A stretch of 64,000 nt of DNA from Sphingomonas immobilis (GTDB lineage Bacteria; Pseudomonadota; Alphaproteobacteria; Sphingomonadales; Sphingomonadaceae): positions 434,001 to 498,000 of the forward strand of contig NZ_JAUQSZ010000001.1 in the NCBI RefSeq assembly GCF_030580995.1. Direction: 5' to 3'. Position numbers and translations under genes: made by a program. Below, piece by piece: positions 26,607 to 36,745 of the stretch (positions are counted from its first letter, which is position 1; the number at the start of each line of letters is the position of its first letter). The notes beneath the pieces were generated by a model. It did not search any database. It had not been told where the DNA came from and worked only from the letters and a program-made list of their open reading frames with translations.

Positions 26607-26726
26607 AGTTTTCCGCCGCCGGCAAAGCCGTCGGCCGGGTTCGGTGCTTCGCGCCGACCCGCCGTCCGGGCCGGGCGCTGCGGCAGAGCCGCACCGGCGC
26701 ATAGCTACGCTACGCGCCTGCGGCCG
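26607..26726. repeat. hairpin cluster at the lexA 3' end
   Basis: A run of GC-rich hairpins: GCCGGCAAAGCCGTCGGCC, then a CGGGTTCGGTGCTTCGC / GACCCG stem, GCGGCAGAGCCGC, and GCGCATAGCTACGCTACGCG right before the lexA stop. A clearly related cluster lies at 60551-60643 and a looser one at 44685-44766; all three sit at the 3' end of a leftward gene, suggesting a terminator or 3'-protection role. Confidence 0.65.
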
Positions 26727-27407
26727 TCAGTCATACCGTCGCAACAGCCCCGCCAGCTTGCCCTGCACGCGGACCTGCGCGGGGGCGTAGCGTTGGGGAT
26801 CGTAGGCGCGGTTGGCGGGGTCTAGGCGGATCATCGCGCCTTCGCGGCGGAAGAATTTGAGCGTTGCCTCGGCATCCTCGATCAGGGCCACGACGATCTC
26901 GCCGTCGCGCGCGGTCTCGGTGCGGCGGATGAGAGCATAGTCGCCGTCGAGGATGCCGGCCTCGACCATCGAATCTCCCGCCACTTCGAGCGCGTAATGT
27001 TCGCCGCCGCCGAGCAGGGCGGCGGGGACGGCGAGCATCGACTGGCCCTCGAACGCCTCGATCGGGACGCCGGCGGCGATGCGGCCGTGCAGCGGGATCT
27101 CGATGACGTCGTTCGCCGGCTCGGGCATGCGGCGGAAATTGTCGGGCTTGGGCTCGGGCGCCGCCGCGACGACCTTCTTCGCGGTCGCCGAGCGTTCGGG
27201 CATCCGCAGCACTTCGAGCGCGCGGGCGCGGTTGGGGAGGCGGCGGATGAACTGGCGTTCCTCGAGCGCCGAGATCAAGCGGTGGACGCCCGACTTGGAC
27301 TTGAGGTCGAGCGCCTCCTTCATCTCCTCGAAAGAGGGCGACACGCCGGTCTCCTCCAGGCGATCGTTGATGAAGCAGATCAGCTCATGCTGCTTGCGGG
27401 TGAGCAT
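26727..27407 (-). CDS. lexA: LexA repressor
   Basis: Represses SOS genes and is inactivated by RecA-stimulated self-cleavage. The 226-residue protein has a winged-helix N-terminus ([17 protein letters not shown], recognition region [15 protein letters not shown]), the scissile Ala112-Gly113 in [11 protein letters not shown], and the Ser146/Lys184 dyad in [11 protein letters not shown] and [11 protein letters not shown]. Start is the ATG at 27407, with GGAGG 7-11 nt upstream; an upstream start would overlap the operators. Three GTTC half-sites in the 54-nt gap after moeA indicate autorepression. It is downstream of trpGDC-moaC-moeA. Confidence 0.96.
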   Translation of the reverse strand: MLTRKQHELICFINDRLEETGVSPSFEEMKEALDLKSKSGVHRLISALEERQFIRRLPNRARALEVLRMPERSATAKKVVAAAPEPKPDNFRRMPEPANDVIEIPLHGRIAAGVPIEAFEGQSMLAVPAALLGGGEHYALEVAGDSMVEAGILDGDYALIRRTETARDGEIVVALIEDAEATLKFFRREGAMIRLDPANRAYDPQRYAPAQVRVQGKLAGLLRRYD

Positions 27408-27422
27408 CGCGTTCCTCCGTCC

Positions 27423-27448
27423 GAACAGATGCGGAACCAATATGGAAC
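27423..27448 (-). promoter_or_regulatory. tandem LexA boxes (three GTTC half-sites)
   Basis: On the minus strand: GTTC-CATATTG-GTTC-CGCATCT-GTTC, i.e. three GTTC units each spaced by 7 nt (27448-27445, 27437-27434, 27426-27423). GTTC-N7-GTTC is the established alphaproteobacterial SOS box; here two overlap by sharing the middle unit. The array ends 16 nt before the lexA start codon and begins 14 nt after the moeA stop. Confidence 0.85.
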
Positions 27449-27461
27449 ATTATTTTGCAAG

Positions 27462-28639
27462 TCAAGCGATGCGCAGGATTTCCACCGAGTCGCCCGCACT
27501 GGCCTTCGGCGCGCGCGGCGCGCGCAGCACGAGGCAGTCGGCGCGGGCGAGCGTGCGCAGCATCGAGGAGTCCTGAATGGCGGCGACGTGGACGCGGCCG
27601 TCCCGCGTTTCCGCGCGCAGGAAATCCATGCGGTGATCGTTTGCGGGCAGATCCTCGCCGAGGATTGCGGGCTGCGTCCGCAGGCGCGTGTCGGCCGCGC
27701 CGCCAAGGTGGGCGATCAGCGGACGCAGGAACACGGATCCGGTGACGAAGGCCGAGACGGGGTTGCCGGGCAGGCCGAGGACGATCGTGCCGTTCAGCCG
27801 CCCGGCGAGCATCGGCTTGCCGGGCCGGAGCGCGATCCGCCAGAAATCGAGGCTGCCGCCTGCGGCCTCCAGCGCGGGACGGACAAGATCGTGATCGCCG
27901 ACCGACGCGCCGCCGGTGGTGACGAGGACGTCGGCATCCACGCTGGCGAAGGCGGCGGTGATGGCGTCGAGCCGGTCGGGCAGGATGCCGAGCGGGATCA
28001 GCGCGACCGGCAGATCGGCGAGCATCGCGGCGAGCATCGCGCTGTTGCCCTCGGGCAGGCTGCCCTCCGCGACGGGTGTGCCGGGGGGGACGAGTTCGTC
28101 GCCGGTCGCGGCGATGGCGACGCGGATGCGGCGGCGGACGGGGAGCGCGCCGTGCCCGCCGGTCGCGGCGAGCGCGATGCGGGGGGCGGAGAGGCGCTCG
28201 CCACGCGCGACCAGCAGGTCGCCGGTGGTGAAGTCGAGGCCTTTCGGGCGGACGTTGCGGCCAGCGCGGCCGGGGCCTTCGCCTGCGAGGGTGAGGGTGT
28301 CGCCCTCCCGTGCGGCTTCTTCCTGCACCATGACGGTGTCGGTGCCTTCGGGTGTGGCCGCGCCGGTGAAGATGCGGACGGCCTCGCCGGGGGCGACGGT
28401 TCCCGCGAAGGGCCGTCCCGCCGCACTCTCGCCGATGACGCGGAACGGGCCGGGCAGGTCGGCGAAGCGGATGGCGTAACCGTCCATCGAGGACAGGTCG
28501 CGCTCGGGCTGAGTGCGCAGCGCCGGGATATCCTCCGCCGCCCAGCGCCCGGCGGCCTCGCCCAGCGATACGGTTTCGGTCGCGACCGGATCGGCGAGCG
28601 CGAGCAGGCGCGCGGTGGCTTCCTCGACCGAGAGCAGGG

Positions 28640-28643
<4 letters not shown>
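27462..28643 (-). CDS. moeA: molybdopterin molybdenumtransferase MoeA
   Basis: Inserts molybdate into adenylylated molybdopterin to form the molybdenum cofactor. The 393-residue protein shows the MoeA blocks [11 protein letters not shown] (residues 50-60), [48 protein letters not shown] and [20 protein letters not shown], the last being the MPT-binding loop. Its start codon overlaps the moaC stop (ATGA at 28640-28643). It precedes lexA, an order conserved in alphaproteobacteria. Confidence 0.95.
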
Positions 28644-29113
<470 letters not shown>

Positions 29114-29120
29114 TCTTCTT

Positions 29121-29205
29121 CCGTTCGTGCTGAGCGAAGTCGAAGCACGTGCCCCAAATCGCAGCGCCCGGAACATGCCCTTCGACTTCGCTCAGGGCGA
29201 ACGGG
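29121..29205. repeat. inverted repeat pair, GAGCGAAGTCGAAG family
   Basis: Left arm 29121-29151 (CGTTCGTGCTGAGCGAAGTC and onward) and right arm 29175-29205 (CCTTCGACTTCGCTCAGGGC region) fill the 105-nt gap between trpC and moaC. It is the same family as the TGAGCTTGTCGAAG repeats at 12922, 53453 and 53874. It could uncouple trp from moa expression within an otherwise tight operon. Confidence 0.8.
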
Positions 29206-29218
29206 GGAGGGGGCGCAT

Positions 29219-30004
29219 TCACCCCACCAGCGCCCGCGTGGCGGCTTCGATGTCGGGTTGCCGCATCAGCGCTTCGCCGATCAGGAAGCAGTGGACGCCG
29301 TGTTCGGCCATCGCGTCGAGGTCGGCGCGGGTCGTCAGGCCGCTTTCGGCGACGAAGGTGCAGTCCTTGGGCGCCTTGGCCATGAGATCGTAGCTGCGCG
29401 TGAAATCGACCGAGAAATCGCGCAGGTCGCGGTTGTTGACGCCGATCAGGCGCGACTTGAGCTTCAGCGCGCGCTCCATCTCCTTGGCGTCGTGGACCTC
29501 GACCAGCACGTCCATGCCGCATTCGAGCGCGCTCGCCTCGATCTCGGCGAGCAGGCCGTCGTCGAGAGCGGCGACGATCAGCAGGATGCAATCCGCACCG
29601 AGCCCGCGCGATTCGGGCACCTGCCAGGGATCGACCATGAAATCCTTGCGCAGCACCGGCAGGTCGCAGGCGTCGCGCGCGGCGGTGAGGTAGGAGTCGG
29701 CGCCCTGGAACCACGCCTCGTCGGTGAGGACCGAGAGGCAGGCGGCACCGCCGGAGGCATAGGCGGCGGCGTGCGCCGGGGGATCGAAATCCTCGCGGAT
29801 CACGCCTTTCGAGGGGCTCGCCTTCTTGATCTCGGCGATCAGCGCGTGGCCGGTCGCAGCCTTCGCATCGAGCGCGGCGCGGAAGCCGCGCGGCTTCGAG
29901 CGCGCGTGGATGCAGGCGTCGAGTTCGGAAAGCGGAGTCGTCGCCTTGCGCGCGGCGACGTCGGCGCGCTTGGTTTCGAGGATACGGTCGAGGACATTGC
30001 CCAT
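29219..30004 (-). CDS. trpC: indole-3-glycerol phosphate synthase
   Basis: Closes the indole ring in tryptophan synthesis. The 261-residue TIM barrel shows [20 protein letters not shown] at the start, then [13 protein letters not shown] (phosphate/active-site Lys), [32 protein letters not shown] and FVAESGL, all TrpC signatures. The ATG at 30004 shares a base with the trpD stop (TGATG), indicating coupling; an ATG 15 nt upstream is the alternative. No TrpF domain is fused. Confidence 0.95.
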   Translation of the reverse strand: MGNVLDRILETKRADVAARKATTPLSELDACIHARSKPRGFRAALDAKAATGHALIAEIKKASPSKGVIREDFDPPAHAAAYASGGAACLSVLTDEAWFQGADSYLTAARDACDLPVLRKDFMVDPWQVPESRGLGADCILLIVAALDDGLLAEIEASALECGMDVLVEVHDAKEMERALKLKSRLIGVNNRDLRDFSVDFTRSYDLMAKAPKDCTFVAESGLTTRADLDAMAEHGVHCFLIGEALMRQPDIEAATRALVG

Positions 30005-31032
30005 CAATATGCGATCCATTGGTCGAGGAGCCTGTTCGCGGCGCCGCTGTCGATGACGGCGGCGGCGGCGCTGGCGCCTTCGGGGAGGGTATCGGCGCGG
30101 CCCGCCACGACGAGCGCGGCGGCGGCGTTGAGGAGGACGGCGTCGCGGTAGGCACCGCTTTCGCCCGCGAGGAGGCGGCGGAGCGCGGCGGCGTTCTCGG
30201 CCGCATCGCCGCCACGGATCGCGGCGAGCGGGTGACGCGGGAGGCCGGCATCTTCCGGCGTGATGCGAGCGGGCAGGCTGGCGGTGCCGACATTGGCGAC
30301 GATGCTGGGGCCGGCGCAGGAGAGTTCGTCGAGCCCTTCCTCGCCCGCGACGATCGCCGCGGCTTCCGCCCCGAGCAAGGTCAGCGCCTCGGCATAGACC
30401 TGTGCGTAATCGGGCCGGGCGATGCCGAGCAACTGCCGCGTCACCCGCGCCGGGTTGGCGAGCGGGCCCATCAGGTTGAACACCGTGCGGCGGCCGATGG
30501 CTTTGCGGATCGGCGCGATGCGCTTCATCGCCGGGTGGTGATTGACCGCGAACAGGAAGGCGATGCCGAGATCGCGTAAGGACGCCTCGGCCTTCAGCGC
30601 CGCCGCGTCCATGTCGAGGCCGAGCGCCTCCAGCGTGTCGGCGGCGCCGGCCTTCGAAGACGCGGCGCGGTTGCCGTGCTTGGCGACAGGCACGCCGGCG
30701 GCCGCGACGACGATGGCGACGGCGGTGGAGACATTGAGCGTGTGCTGCCCGTCGCCGCCGGTGCCGCAGACGTCGATAGCGCCGGCGGGGGCCTCGATCG
30801 GGATCATGCGCGCGCGCATCGCGCGGGCGGCCTCGGCGATCTCGATGCTGGTCTCACCGCGTTCGGAGAGGCCGATCAGGAAGGCGGCGATGGCCTCGTC
30901 GGACGCTTTCCCGTCGAGGATCGCGGCGAAGGCGTCGGCGGCGTCCTCATGGCTGAGCGGCGCGCGCGTTTCGGGGAGGAGGCGTATTCCCCTCCCGTTT
31001 ACGGGAGGGGTTAGGGGAGGGGCTGTCGACAT
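30004..31032 (-). CDS. trpD: anthranilate phosphoribosyltransferase
   Basis: Transfers the phosphoribosyl group of PRPP to anthranilate. The 342-residue protein has [17 protein letters not shown] (PRPP loop), [20 protein letters not shown] and a C-terminal helical part. It starts with [20 protein letters not shown], about 20 residues encoded by palindromic repeat 30988-31010, before the usual core begins at [16 protein letters not shown]. The repeat therefore seems to have become the N-terminus. The ATG overlaps the trpG stop (TAATG at 31030-31034). Confidence 0.93.
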   Translation of the reverse strand: MSTAPPLTPPVNGRGIRLLPETRAPLSHEDAADAFAAILDGKASDEAIAAFLIGLSERGETSIEIAEAARAMRARMIPIEAPAGAIDVCGTGGDGQHTLNVSTAVAIVVAAAGVPVAKHGNRAASSKAGAADTLEALGLDMDAAALKAEASLRDLGIAFLFAVNHHPAMKRIAPIRKAIGRRTVFNLMGPLANPARVTRQLLGIARPDYAQVYAEALTLLGAEAAAIVAGEEGLDELSCAGPSIVANVGTASLPARITPEDAGLPRHPLAAIRGGDAAENAAALRRLLAGESGAYRDAVLLNAAAALVVAGRADTLPEGASAAAAVIDSGAANRLLDQWIAY

Positions 31033-31090
31033 TACGACGCCCTTGCCAAGGACGGGCCCTCCCCCAGCCCCTCCCGCAAGCGGGAGGGGA
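30988..31090. repeat. CCCTCCCGTTTACGGGAGGG palindromes spanning the trpG/trpD junction
   Basis: Palindromes at 30988-31010 and 31057-31090 (CCCGCAAGCGGG core) are arranged as an inverted pair. One arm encodes the TrpD N-terminus, the other the last 20 residues of TrpG ([13 protein letters not shown]...). A relative lies at 46031-46078. Related repeats that read as [11 protein letters not shown] are common in proteobacteria. Confidence 0.8.
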
Positions 31091-31664
31091 GTTTGGCGGG
31101 AACACCCGCCAGCCGCACGAAATTGGCGAGGAGGGCGTGGCCGTGTTCGGTGGCGATGCTCTCGGGGTGGAACTGGACTCCGTGGATGGGCAACTCGCGG
31201 TGGCGCACGCCCATCACCGATCCGTCGTCGCTGTGCGCGTTGGCGATGAGATCGGCGGGCAGATCCTCGACGATCAGCGAGTGATAGCGGGTCGCGGTGA
31301 AGGGTGAGGGGAGGCCCTCGAACACGCCGGTGCCGTCATGCGTCACCGGCGAGGTCTTGCCGTGCATCAGCCCGCCGCGCACCACGCGGCCGCCGAAATG
31401 CTGGCCGATCGCCTGATGACCGAGGCACACGCCCATCAACGGCTTGCCGAGATCGGCGCAGGCGGCGACGAGATCGAGGCTGATGCCGGCTTCGGTGGGC
31501 GTCTTGGGGCCGGGCGAGATCAGGAACCCTTGCGCATTGCTCGCCACCGCATCCGCCGCGCTCATCGCGTCGTTGCGCACCACCTTCACCTCTGCGCCGA
31601 GCTCCATCAGATAATGGACGAGGTTCCAGGTGAAGCTGTCGTAATTGTCGATGACCAGGATCAT
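31032..31664 (-). CDS. trpG: anthranilate synthase glutamine amidotransferase subunit
   Basis: Supplies ammonia from glutamine to TrpE. The 210-residue class I amidotransferase begins [19 protein letters not shown], has the nucleophile Cys in [10 protein letters not shown] and the His/Glu pair in [13 protein letters not shown]. The ATG at 31664 follows GGAG; two upstream in-frame ATGs exist. The last 20 residues (from [10 protein letters not shown]) are encoded by a palindromic repeat and extend past the usual family end at NFVRLAG. trpE is not adjacent but 0.7 kb away, separated by a secreted-protein gene. Confidence 0.93.
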   Translation of the reverse strand: MILVIDNYDSFTWNLVHYLMELGAEVKVVRNDAMSAADAVASNAQGFLISPGPKTPTEAGISLDLVAACADLGKPLMGVCLGHQAIGQHFGGRVVRGGLMHGKTSPVTHDGTGVFEGLPSPFTATRYHSLIVEDLPADLIANAHSDDGSVMGVRHRELPIHGVQFHPESIATEHGHALLANFVRLAGVPAKLPSRLREGLGEGPSLARAS

Positions 31665-31800
31665 GCGCTCCGCCATAGCCAAAGCGTACGCAATCGCAAC
31701 ATAAGGCCCGGATTGCGCCACGATTCGCGCCCGCCCGAACGCTATTCAGCATGGAGCAATCCGGCCGGGGGAACGTTACGCACCCGAGGAGACTAGAAAC

Positions 31801-32301
31801 ATGGTTCGCGCGCTTGCCCCTGCTCTCACGATTGCCCTGATGCTCTCGACGTCCGCCGCCTTTGCGCAAACGCCGGTGCCCACCCAGGCGGAGGTCGCGG
31901 CTGCCGATGCGCAGGCCGCGCAGGATCATGCGGGGGCGTTGAAGCAGGCGGAGACGGGCAAGCCGCCGCAGCGCATCCGCAACATCGCCTTGGTCGGCAA
32001 CCAGCCGTGCCCGAAGGCGACCGATCCGACCGAGGTCGTCGTGTGTTCGCGGATCGAGGAGCCGTACCGCATCCCCAAGTCGCTGCGCGATCGCAAGCCG
32101 ATCCCGGCGCAGAACCAGAGCTGGGTCAACCGCGCCGCGGCGCTGGACACGCTCGGCCGCAAGGCGGGCGGGCTGCCCAATAGCTGCACCAACATCGGCG
32201 CGTCGGGATCGACCGGATGCAGCCTCGCGCAGATCCAGCAATGGGCGGCCGAGAAGCGCGCTCGCGAGAATGGCGAGTCGATCGACCCGAACAATCCGTA
32301 A
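31801..32301 (+). CDS. secreted protein of unknown function
   Basis: A 166-residue protein starting MVRALAPALTIALMLSTSAA, a signal peptide cleaved after AFA (residue 22). The mature part is polar, with a central motif EVVVCSRIEEPYRIPKSLRD and four cysteines (NQPCP, VVCS, SCTNIG, GCSLAQ). Similar small exported proteins occur in sphingomonads, without assigned role. AGGAG lies 8-12 nt before the ATG. It stands alone on the plus strand between trpG and trpE, both leftward. Confidence 0.7.
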   Translation: MVRALAPALTIALMLSTSAAFAQTPVPTQAEVAAADAQAAQDHAGALKQAETGKPPQRIRNIALVGNQPCPKATDPTEVVVCSRIEEPYRIPKSLRDRKPIPAQNQSWVNRAAALDTLGRKAGGLPNSCTNIGASGSTGCSLAQIQQWAAEKRARENGESIDPNNP

Positions 32302-32307
32302 GCCTGT

Positions 32308-32390
32308 CGTCACCTCAGCGAAAGCTGGGGTCTCTTTTGTGGTGAGCGCAGCATCAACCCCGGAAAGACCCCAGCTTTCGCTGGGGCGAC
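32308..32390. repeat. inverted palindromic repeat pair, CCCAGCTTTCGCTGGG family (second copy)
   Basis: Arms 32308-32334 and 32366-32390 are nearly identical to the pair after bamB at 10866-10949, again with each arm palindromic. It lies between the convergent ends of the secreted-protein gene and trpE. Confidence 0.85.
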
Positions 32391-32398
32391 GCTCATGG

Positions 32399-33907
32399 CT
32401 ATTGCCCGAACCCTGCATCGCCCGCCCGCGCAATCGCCTCGCGGGCGGCGGCGAGGAGGGCGCCGGCCTTGGCTTCGCATTCGCGCTGTTCGTATTCGGG
32501 TGTCGAGTCCGCGACGATGCCGGCGCCGGCCTGGACGTGCATGACGCCGTCCTTCACGATCGCGGTGCGCAGCACGATGCACGAATCCATCGATCCGTCG
32601 GGCGAGAAATAGCCGACGCCGCCCGCGTACGGCCCGCGCACGGCATTTTCGAGTTCCGCGATGATCTCGCACGCGCGGACTTTCGGTGCGCCGCTGACGG
32701 TGCCCGCCGGGAAGCCAGCGAACAGCGCATCGAGCGCATCGTGCGCCGGATCGAGCGCGCCGATCACGTTCGAGACGATATGCATGACGTGGCTGTAGAA
32801 TTCGGTCGTATAGCTCGCCGTCACCTGCACGCTGCCCACACTTGCCACGCGGCCGACATCGTTGCGGCCGAGATCGAGCAGCATCAGATGCTCGGCGCGT
32901 TCCTTCGGATCGGCGAGCAGGCTGGTGCGGTTGGCCTCGTCCTCCGCCGCCGTCTTGCCGCGCGGGCGGGTGCCGGCGATGGGGCGGATCGTCACTTCAC
33001 CGTCACGCACGCGCACGAGGATTTCGGGCGAGGAGCCGCTGAGCGCGAAGCCCGGCAGGTCGAGATGATAGAGGAACGGCGAGGGATTGATCCGCCGCAG
33101 CGAGCGGTAGAGTTCGAATGGCGGCAGCGGGAAGGGGACGGTGAAGCGCTGTGCCAGCACGACCTGAAAGATGTCGCCCGCGACGATATAGTCGCGCGCG
33201 GCCTCGACCATCTCGGTGTAGCGGCCCGGCGGCAGCGTTGGGGTCAGCGCAACGTCAGGGAGATCGGCGGCGCGGACGGGCGCAGGGATCGCGGTGGCGG
33301 CGAGGCGCGCGGCGGTCGCTTCGATCCGTTCCTGCGCCTCGGCGGCAATGACGTGCGGATCGCGCGTCGCATCGGGCCAGACCGGGGCGACGAGGAACAG
33401 CGCATCGGCGAGCCGGTCGAAGATCAGGATCACGGTCGGCCGCACGAACATCATGTCGGCGAGGCCGAGCGGGTCGTTCTCCGGGCGCGGCAGCGTCTCG
33501 ACCAGGCCGACCGTCTCGTAGCCGAAATAGCCGACGAGACAGGCGAGCGCGCGCGGCAGTTCGGGCGGCACGTCCATCCGGCACGACGCGACGAGATCGC
33601 GTAAAGCGGCGAGCGCCGGCTTGTCCGCCGCCACGAAAGCCTCGCGGTCGGTAAGCCAGCGCGCGTTGATCTCGGCGCTCTGGCCGTGCGCGCGAAAAAG
33701 GAGATCTGGCGCCAGGCCGATCAGGCTGTGGCGGCCGCGCGTCTCGCCGCCCTCGACCGATTCCAGCAGGAAATCGCCGCGACCGGGCTCGATCAGCTTG
33801 AGTGCTGCGGCTACGGGCGTTTCGGTGTCGGCGATCTGGCGACGCCACAGCAACGCGGGCCGCCCGGCGCCGAGCGCCGCGACCGCTGCCTGAAGATTCC
33901 CGTTCAA
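32399..33907 (-). CDS. trpE: anthranilate synthase component I
   Basis: Makes anthranilate from chorismate with TrpG-supplied ammonia. The protein (about 502 residues) shows the chorismate-binding blocks SPEILVRVRDGEVTIRPIAG, TRPRGKTAAEDEAN, LLDLGRNDVGRVA and FPAGTVSGAPKVRACEII, with catalytic His in EFYSHVMHIVSNV. No ATG lies between the ppiD stop and the conserved N-terminus (LLWRRQIADTETP); I place the start at a TTG at 33907, 14 nt after the ppiD stop, with no clear ribosome binding site, so the exact start is uncertain. It is likely co-transcribed with ppiD. Confidence 0.92.
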   Translation of the reverse strand: MNGNLQAAVAALGAGRPALLWRRQIADTETPVAAALKLIEPGRGDFLLESVEGGETRGRHSLIGLAPDLLFRAHGQSAEINARWLTDREAFVAADKPALAALRDLVASCRMDVPPELPRALACLVGYFGYETVGLVETLPRPENDPLGLADMMFVRPTVILIFDRLADALFLVAPVWPDATRDPHVIAAEAQERIEATAARLAATAIPAPVRAADLPDVALTPTLPPGRYTEMVEAARDYIVAGDIFQVVLAQRFTVPFPLPPFELYRSLRRINPSPFLYHLDLPGFALSGSSPEILVRVRDGEVTIRPIAGTRPRGKTAAEDEANRTSLLADPKERAEHLMLLDLGRNDVGRVASVGSVQVTASYTTEFYSHVMHIVSNVIGALDPAHDALDALFAGFPAGTVSGAPKVRACEIIAELENAVRGPYAGGVGYFSPDGSMDSCIVLRTAIVKDGVMHVQAGAGIVADSTPEYEQRECEAKAGALLAAAREAIARAGDAGFGQ

Positions 33908-33920
33908 GGGGCCGTCACGA

Positions 33921-35873
33921 TCACTGTTGATCGCTGACCTCCTGCCCGGTGAGCGAGGCCTTGAGCTTGGCAACCTCTGGCGTGCTGATCTTGACGCCGA
34001 CGACCTTGCGTACCGCCTTGGCGAACTGGCCGACATATTCGCGGCCGACCATCTTGCCGATGTCCGCCTGAGTGGCCTTGATCAGATCCGGCCGGTTGCC
34101 GGCGTCGGTGCGTTCGATCTTGTCGAGATAGATGACGTACCAGCCGGCGTTGCCCGGCGCGGCGATGATCTTTGCGGTGCGTTCCGACATGCTGAACAGC
34201 AGCGCGAGCGGCGGCGGCACGCCGCCCTGTGCGTTGGCCAGCTCCGCGCGCGCCTTGTCGAGCGGCTGGACAGGTGGCAGCTTCACGCCGGTCGCAGTGA
34301 TGGCCTGTTGCAGGGGAGTGCCCTTGCTGGCGGCGAGCATGACGGTGCGGGCGATCTCGCGCGCCTTCTTGGCGGCACGGTCGAGCGTGAAGTCACGAAC
34401 GATGCTCGGGCGGACCTGCGCGAGCGGCGGGGCAGCGGCTGCGGTGATCTTGCCGAGCGCGACGACCGCGAAGCTGTCGTTGTCGACCGGCACGAGCTGC
34501 GGCGCATCGCCCGGCTGCGCGGCGAAGGCGGCGTCGGCGATGCCCTTGGCGACGGCGGGCGGCGTGCTCGGCGGCAGCGTCGGATCCTGACCCGAAGCCA
34601 GCACCGGCACCGAGGTCTGCGGCGACAGCTTCTGCTGCGCGACGATCTGGTCGAAGGTCGCCTTGTTCGAGATCGCATCGTCGAGCGCATCGTGGACGGC
34701 GCGCACCTTCGCGGTGGTCTTTTGCGCGATGACCTGCTTGCTGAGATCGGCACGAGCCGCCTCGAGCGGGATGAGCGCGCGGTCGTCGAAACTATCGACG
34801 CGGCCGATCATATAGCCAAGCGCGCTCTTGCTCGGGCCGATCAGCCCGCCTTTCGGCGCGGCGAAGGCGGCGGTGGCGAATTCGGCGGAGGTCTGCGCGG
34901 CGAGCGCGTCCTTTTCCTGCTCCTTGAGCGACGTCGGTTCGAGGCCTGCGGCGCGGGCGGCAGCATCGAGCGGTGTGCCCGCCTTGGCCTTGGCGAGAAT
35001 CGCGTCGGCGCTGGCGCGGTCGGCCGCGACGACGCGGGTGACGGTGCGGCGCGCGACCGCATTATATTTGGCGAAACCGGCCTTGTAGGCGGCGGCGATC
35101 TCTGCGTCGCTGGCGGTGAGTTGCGCGGCGAAATCCTTCGGCGCGATCACCGCGTAGCGAATCTGGCGGCGCTCCGGGATCGTGTAGCGCGCCGCGTTCT
35201 GCTTGTAGAAAGCGGCGATCTCCGCGTCGGTCGGCGGCGTGTCCACGGTTACGGCGGTGGTCGGCACGACGGCGATATGCGCGTGGCGCTTTTCGAGCAG
35301 CAGCGATGCGTAGATCGTGGCGACGCCCTTGGGCACCTGCGACGCCCCGATCGTCGGCACGATCAGGAATTGCGACATCATGTCGCGCTTCAGATCGGCG
35401 CGGATCCCCGCGTCGGTCTGGCGGGTGCGTTGGAGCGCGTTGTCGTAGACGGCCTGGCTGAACTTGCCGTCGGGCCCCTGCAGGCCGGGGATGCTGGCGA
35501 TCTTGCCGTCGATCGCGCGCTTGGTGATGACGAGGCCCTGCGCTTCGCCGAATTGTTCGAAGCCGATCGTATCGATCGTGCGATCAAGCGAGCCCTCCAG
35601 CCCGCTGCCGGCGATATATTGCGCGAGGTCGAGGTTCGGTTGCTGCGCGCGGAAATTCTCGACGTCGCGCTGCACGCGGTCGCGCAGTTCGGCCTCCGTG
35701 ACCTTTTCCTTGCCGACCGTCGCGACGACGTCGCCCGTCGGCGTCGCGCTGTTCCCGTTCCGCAGCCCGGCCACGTCGCCGAGCGCGAACATGGCCGCGA
35801 TGACGACGAGCACGCCGAGGGTCACGAAAACACCGACCTTCGAATTGATCAGGCGGCGGAAGAAACTGAGCAT
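33921..35873 (-). CDS. ppiD: PpiD-like periplasmic peptidyl-prolyl isomerase/chaperone
   Basis: A 650-residue inner-membrane-anchored folding factor near the Sec exit. It has a short cytoplasmic lead (MLSFFRRLINSKVG), one TM helix (about 14-32), a SurA_N-like helical region (about 50-200), a parvulin-type PPIase region around 250-380 and a helical C-terminus. Overall length and layout match PpiD of proteobacteria. It is divergent from tpiA (125-nt gap) and upstream of trpE. Confidence 0.9.
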   Translation of the reverse strand: MLSFFRRLINSKVGVFVTLGVLVVIAAMFALGDVAGLRNGNSATPTGDVVATVGKEKVTEAELRDRVQRDVENFRAQQPNLDLAQYIAGSGLEGSLDRTIDTIGFEQFGEAQGLVITKRAIDGKIASIPGLQGPDGKFSQAVYDNALQRTRQTDAGIRADLKRDMMSQFLIVPTIGASQVPKGVATIYASLLLEKRHAHIAVVPTTAVTVDTPPTDAEIAAFYKQNAARYTIPERRQIRYAVIAPKDFAAQLTASDAEIAAAYKAGFAKYNAVARRTVTRVVAADRASADAILAKAKAGTPLDAAARAAGLEPTSLKEQEKDALAAQTSAEFATAAFAAPKGGLIGPSKSALGYMIGRVDSFDDRALIPLEAARADLSKQVIAQKTTAKVRAVHDALDDAISNKATFDQIVAQQKLSPQTSVPVLASGQDPTLPPSTPPAVAKGIADAAFAAQPGDAPQLVPVDNDSFAVVALGKITAAAAPPLAQVRPSIVRDFTLDRAAKKAREIARTVMLAASKGTPLQQAITATGVKLPPVQPLDKARAELANAQGGVPPPLALLFSMSERTAKIIAAPGNAGWYVIYLDKIERTDAGNRPDLIKATQADIGKMVGREYVGQFAKAVRKVVGVKISTPEVAKLKASLTGQEVSDQQ

Positions 35874-35998
35874 GAAAACACGGGCCGATCTGTTGCAGAA
35901 CGGGTGCTTTACGGGCGGACCGGCGGCGCTTCAAGCTTGTGCGGGCGGACGAGCGCGTTATCGCGGTGCAGCAAAGACTGATCCGGGAGCAGATACGC

Positions 35999-36745
35999 AT
36001 GGCACGACGCAAGCTGGTGGCGGGCAATTGGAAGATGAACGGCGACCTCGCGGCGCTGGCCGAGCTGGAGGGGATCGCCGCCGCTGCGGTCGCGGCACCC
36101 GGCGTGGACGTGGCGATCGCGGTGCCGGCCACGCTGATCGCACCGGCGGCGGCGCGCGTGCCCGGCTTCACGATCGGCGCGGAGGACGTGCATCCCGCCG
36201 ACAAGGGCGCGCATACCGGCTGCATCTCCGTGCCGATGATCCGCGAGGCGGGGGCGAGCTTTTCCATCGTCGGGCATAGCGAGCGCCGCGCCGATTGCGG
36301 CGAGACCGACGCCGACGTGAGGGCCAAGGCGGAGGCGCTGCTGCGGCACGGGATGCACGCCATCCTGTGCGTCGGCGAGACGTTGGCGGAGCGCGACGCG
36401 GGGCAGGCCCAGGCGGTGGTGACGGGGCAGCTGCGCGCGTCTTTCCCGGACGGCGCAGCGTCGGGCTGGCTCTCGATCGCGTACGAGCCGGTGTGGGCAA
36501 TCGGCACCGGCCGCACGCCGACGGTCGAGGATGTGGCGGCGATCCACGGCGCGATCCGCGCGACTCTGGTCGATCTGCTCGGCGACGATGCGCAGGCGAT
36601 GCGCGTGCTGTATGGCGGATCGGTGACGGCGGAGAATGCGGCGTCGCTGCTCGGCGCGGGCGATGTCGACGGCGCACTGGTCGGCGGGGCGAGCCTGACG
36701 GCGGCGAAGTTCGTGCCGATCATCGACGCGGGGGCGGCGCTCTAG
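35999..36745 (+). CDS. tpiA: triose-phosphate isomerase
   Basis: Interconverts dihydroxyacetone phosphate and glyceraldehyde 3-phosphate. The 248-residue TIM barrel has AGNWKMNG (active Lys), VGHSERR (catalytic His) and AYEPVWAIGTG (catalytic Glu), plus the phosphate loop YGGSVTAENA. The ATG at 35999 follows CGGGAGCAG at a workable distance. Its TAG overlaps the stop codon of the leftward aminopeptidase gene by two bases (36743-36744), a tight convergent arrangement. Confidence 0.96.
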   Translation: MARRKLVAGNWKMNGDLAALAELEGIAAAAVAAPGVDVAIAVPATLIAPAAARVPGFTIGAEDVHPADKGAHTGCISVPMIREAGASFSIVGHSERRADCGETDADVRAKAEALLRHGMHAILCVGETLAERDAGQAQAVVTGQLRASFPDGAASGWLSIAYEPVWAIGTGRTPTVEDVAAIHGAIRATLVDLLGDDAQAMRVLYGGSVTAENAASLLGAGDVDGALVGGASLTAAKFVPIIDAGAAL

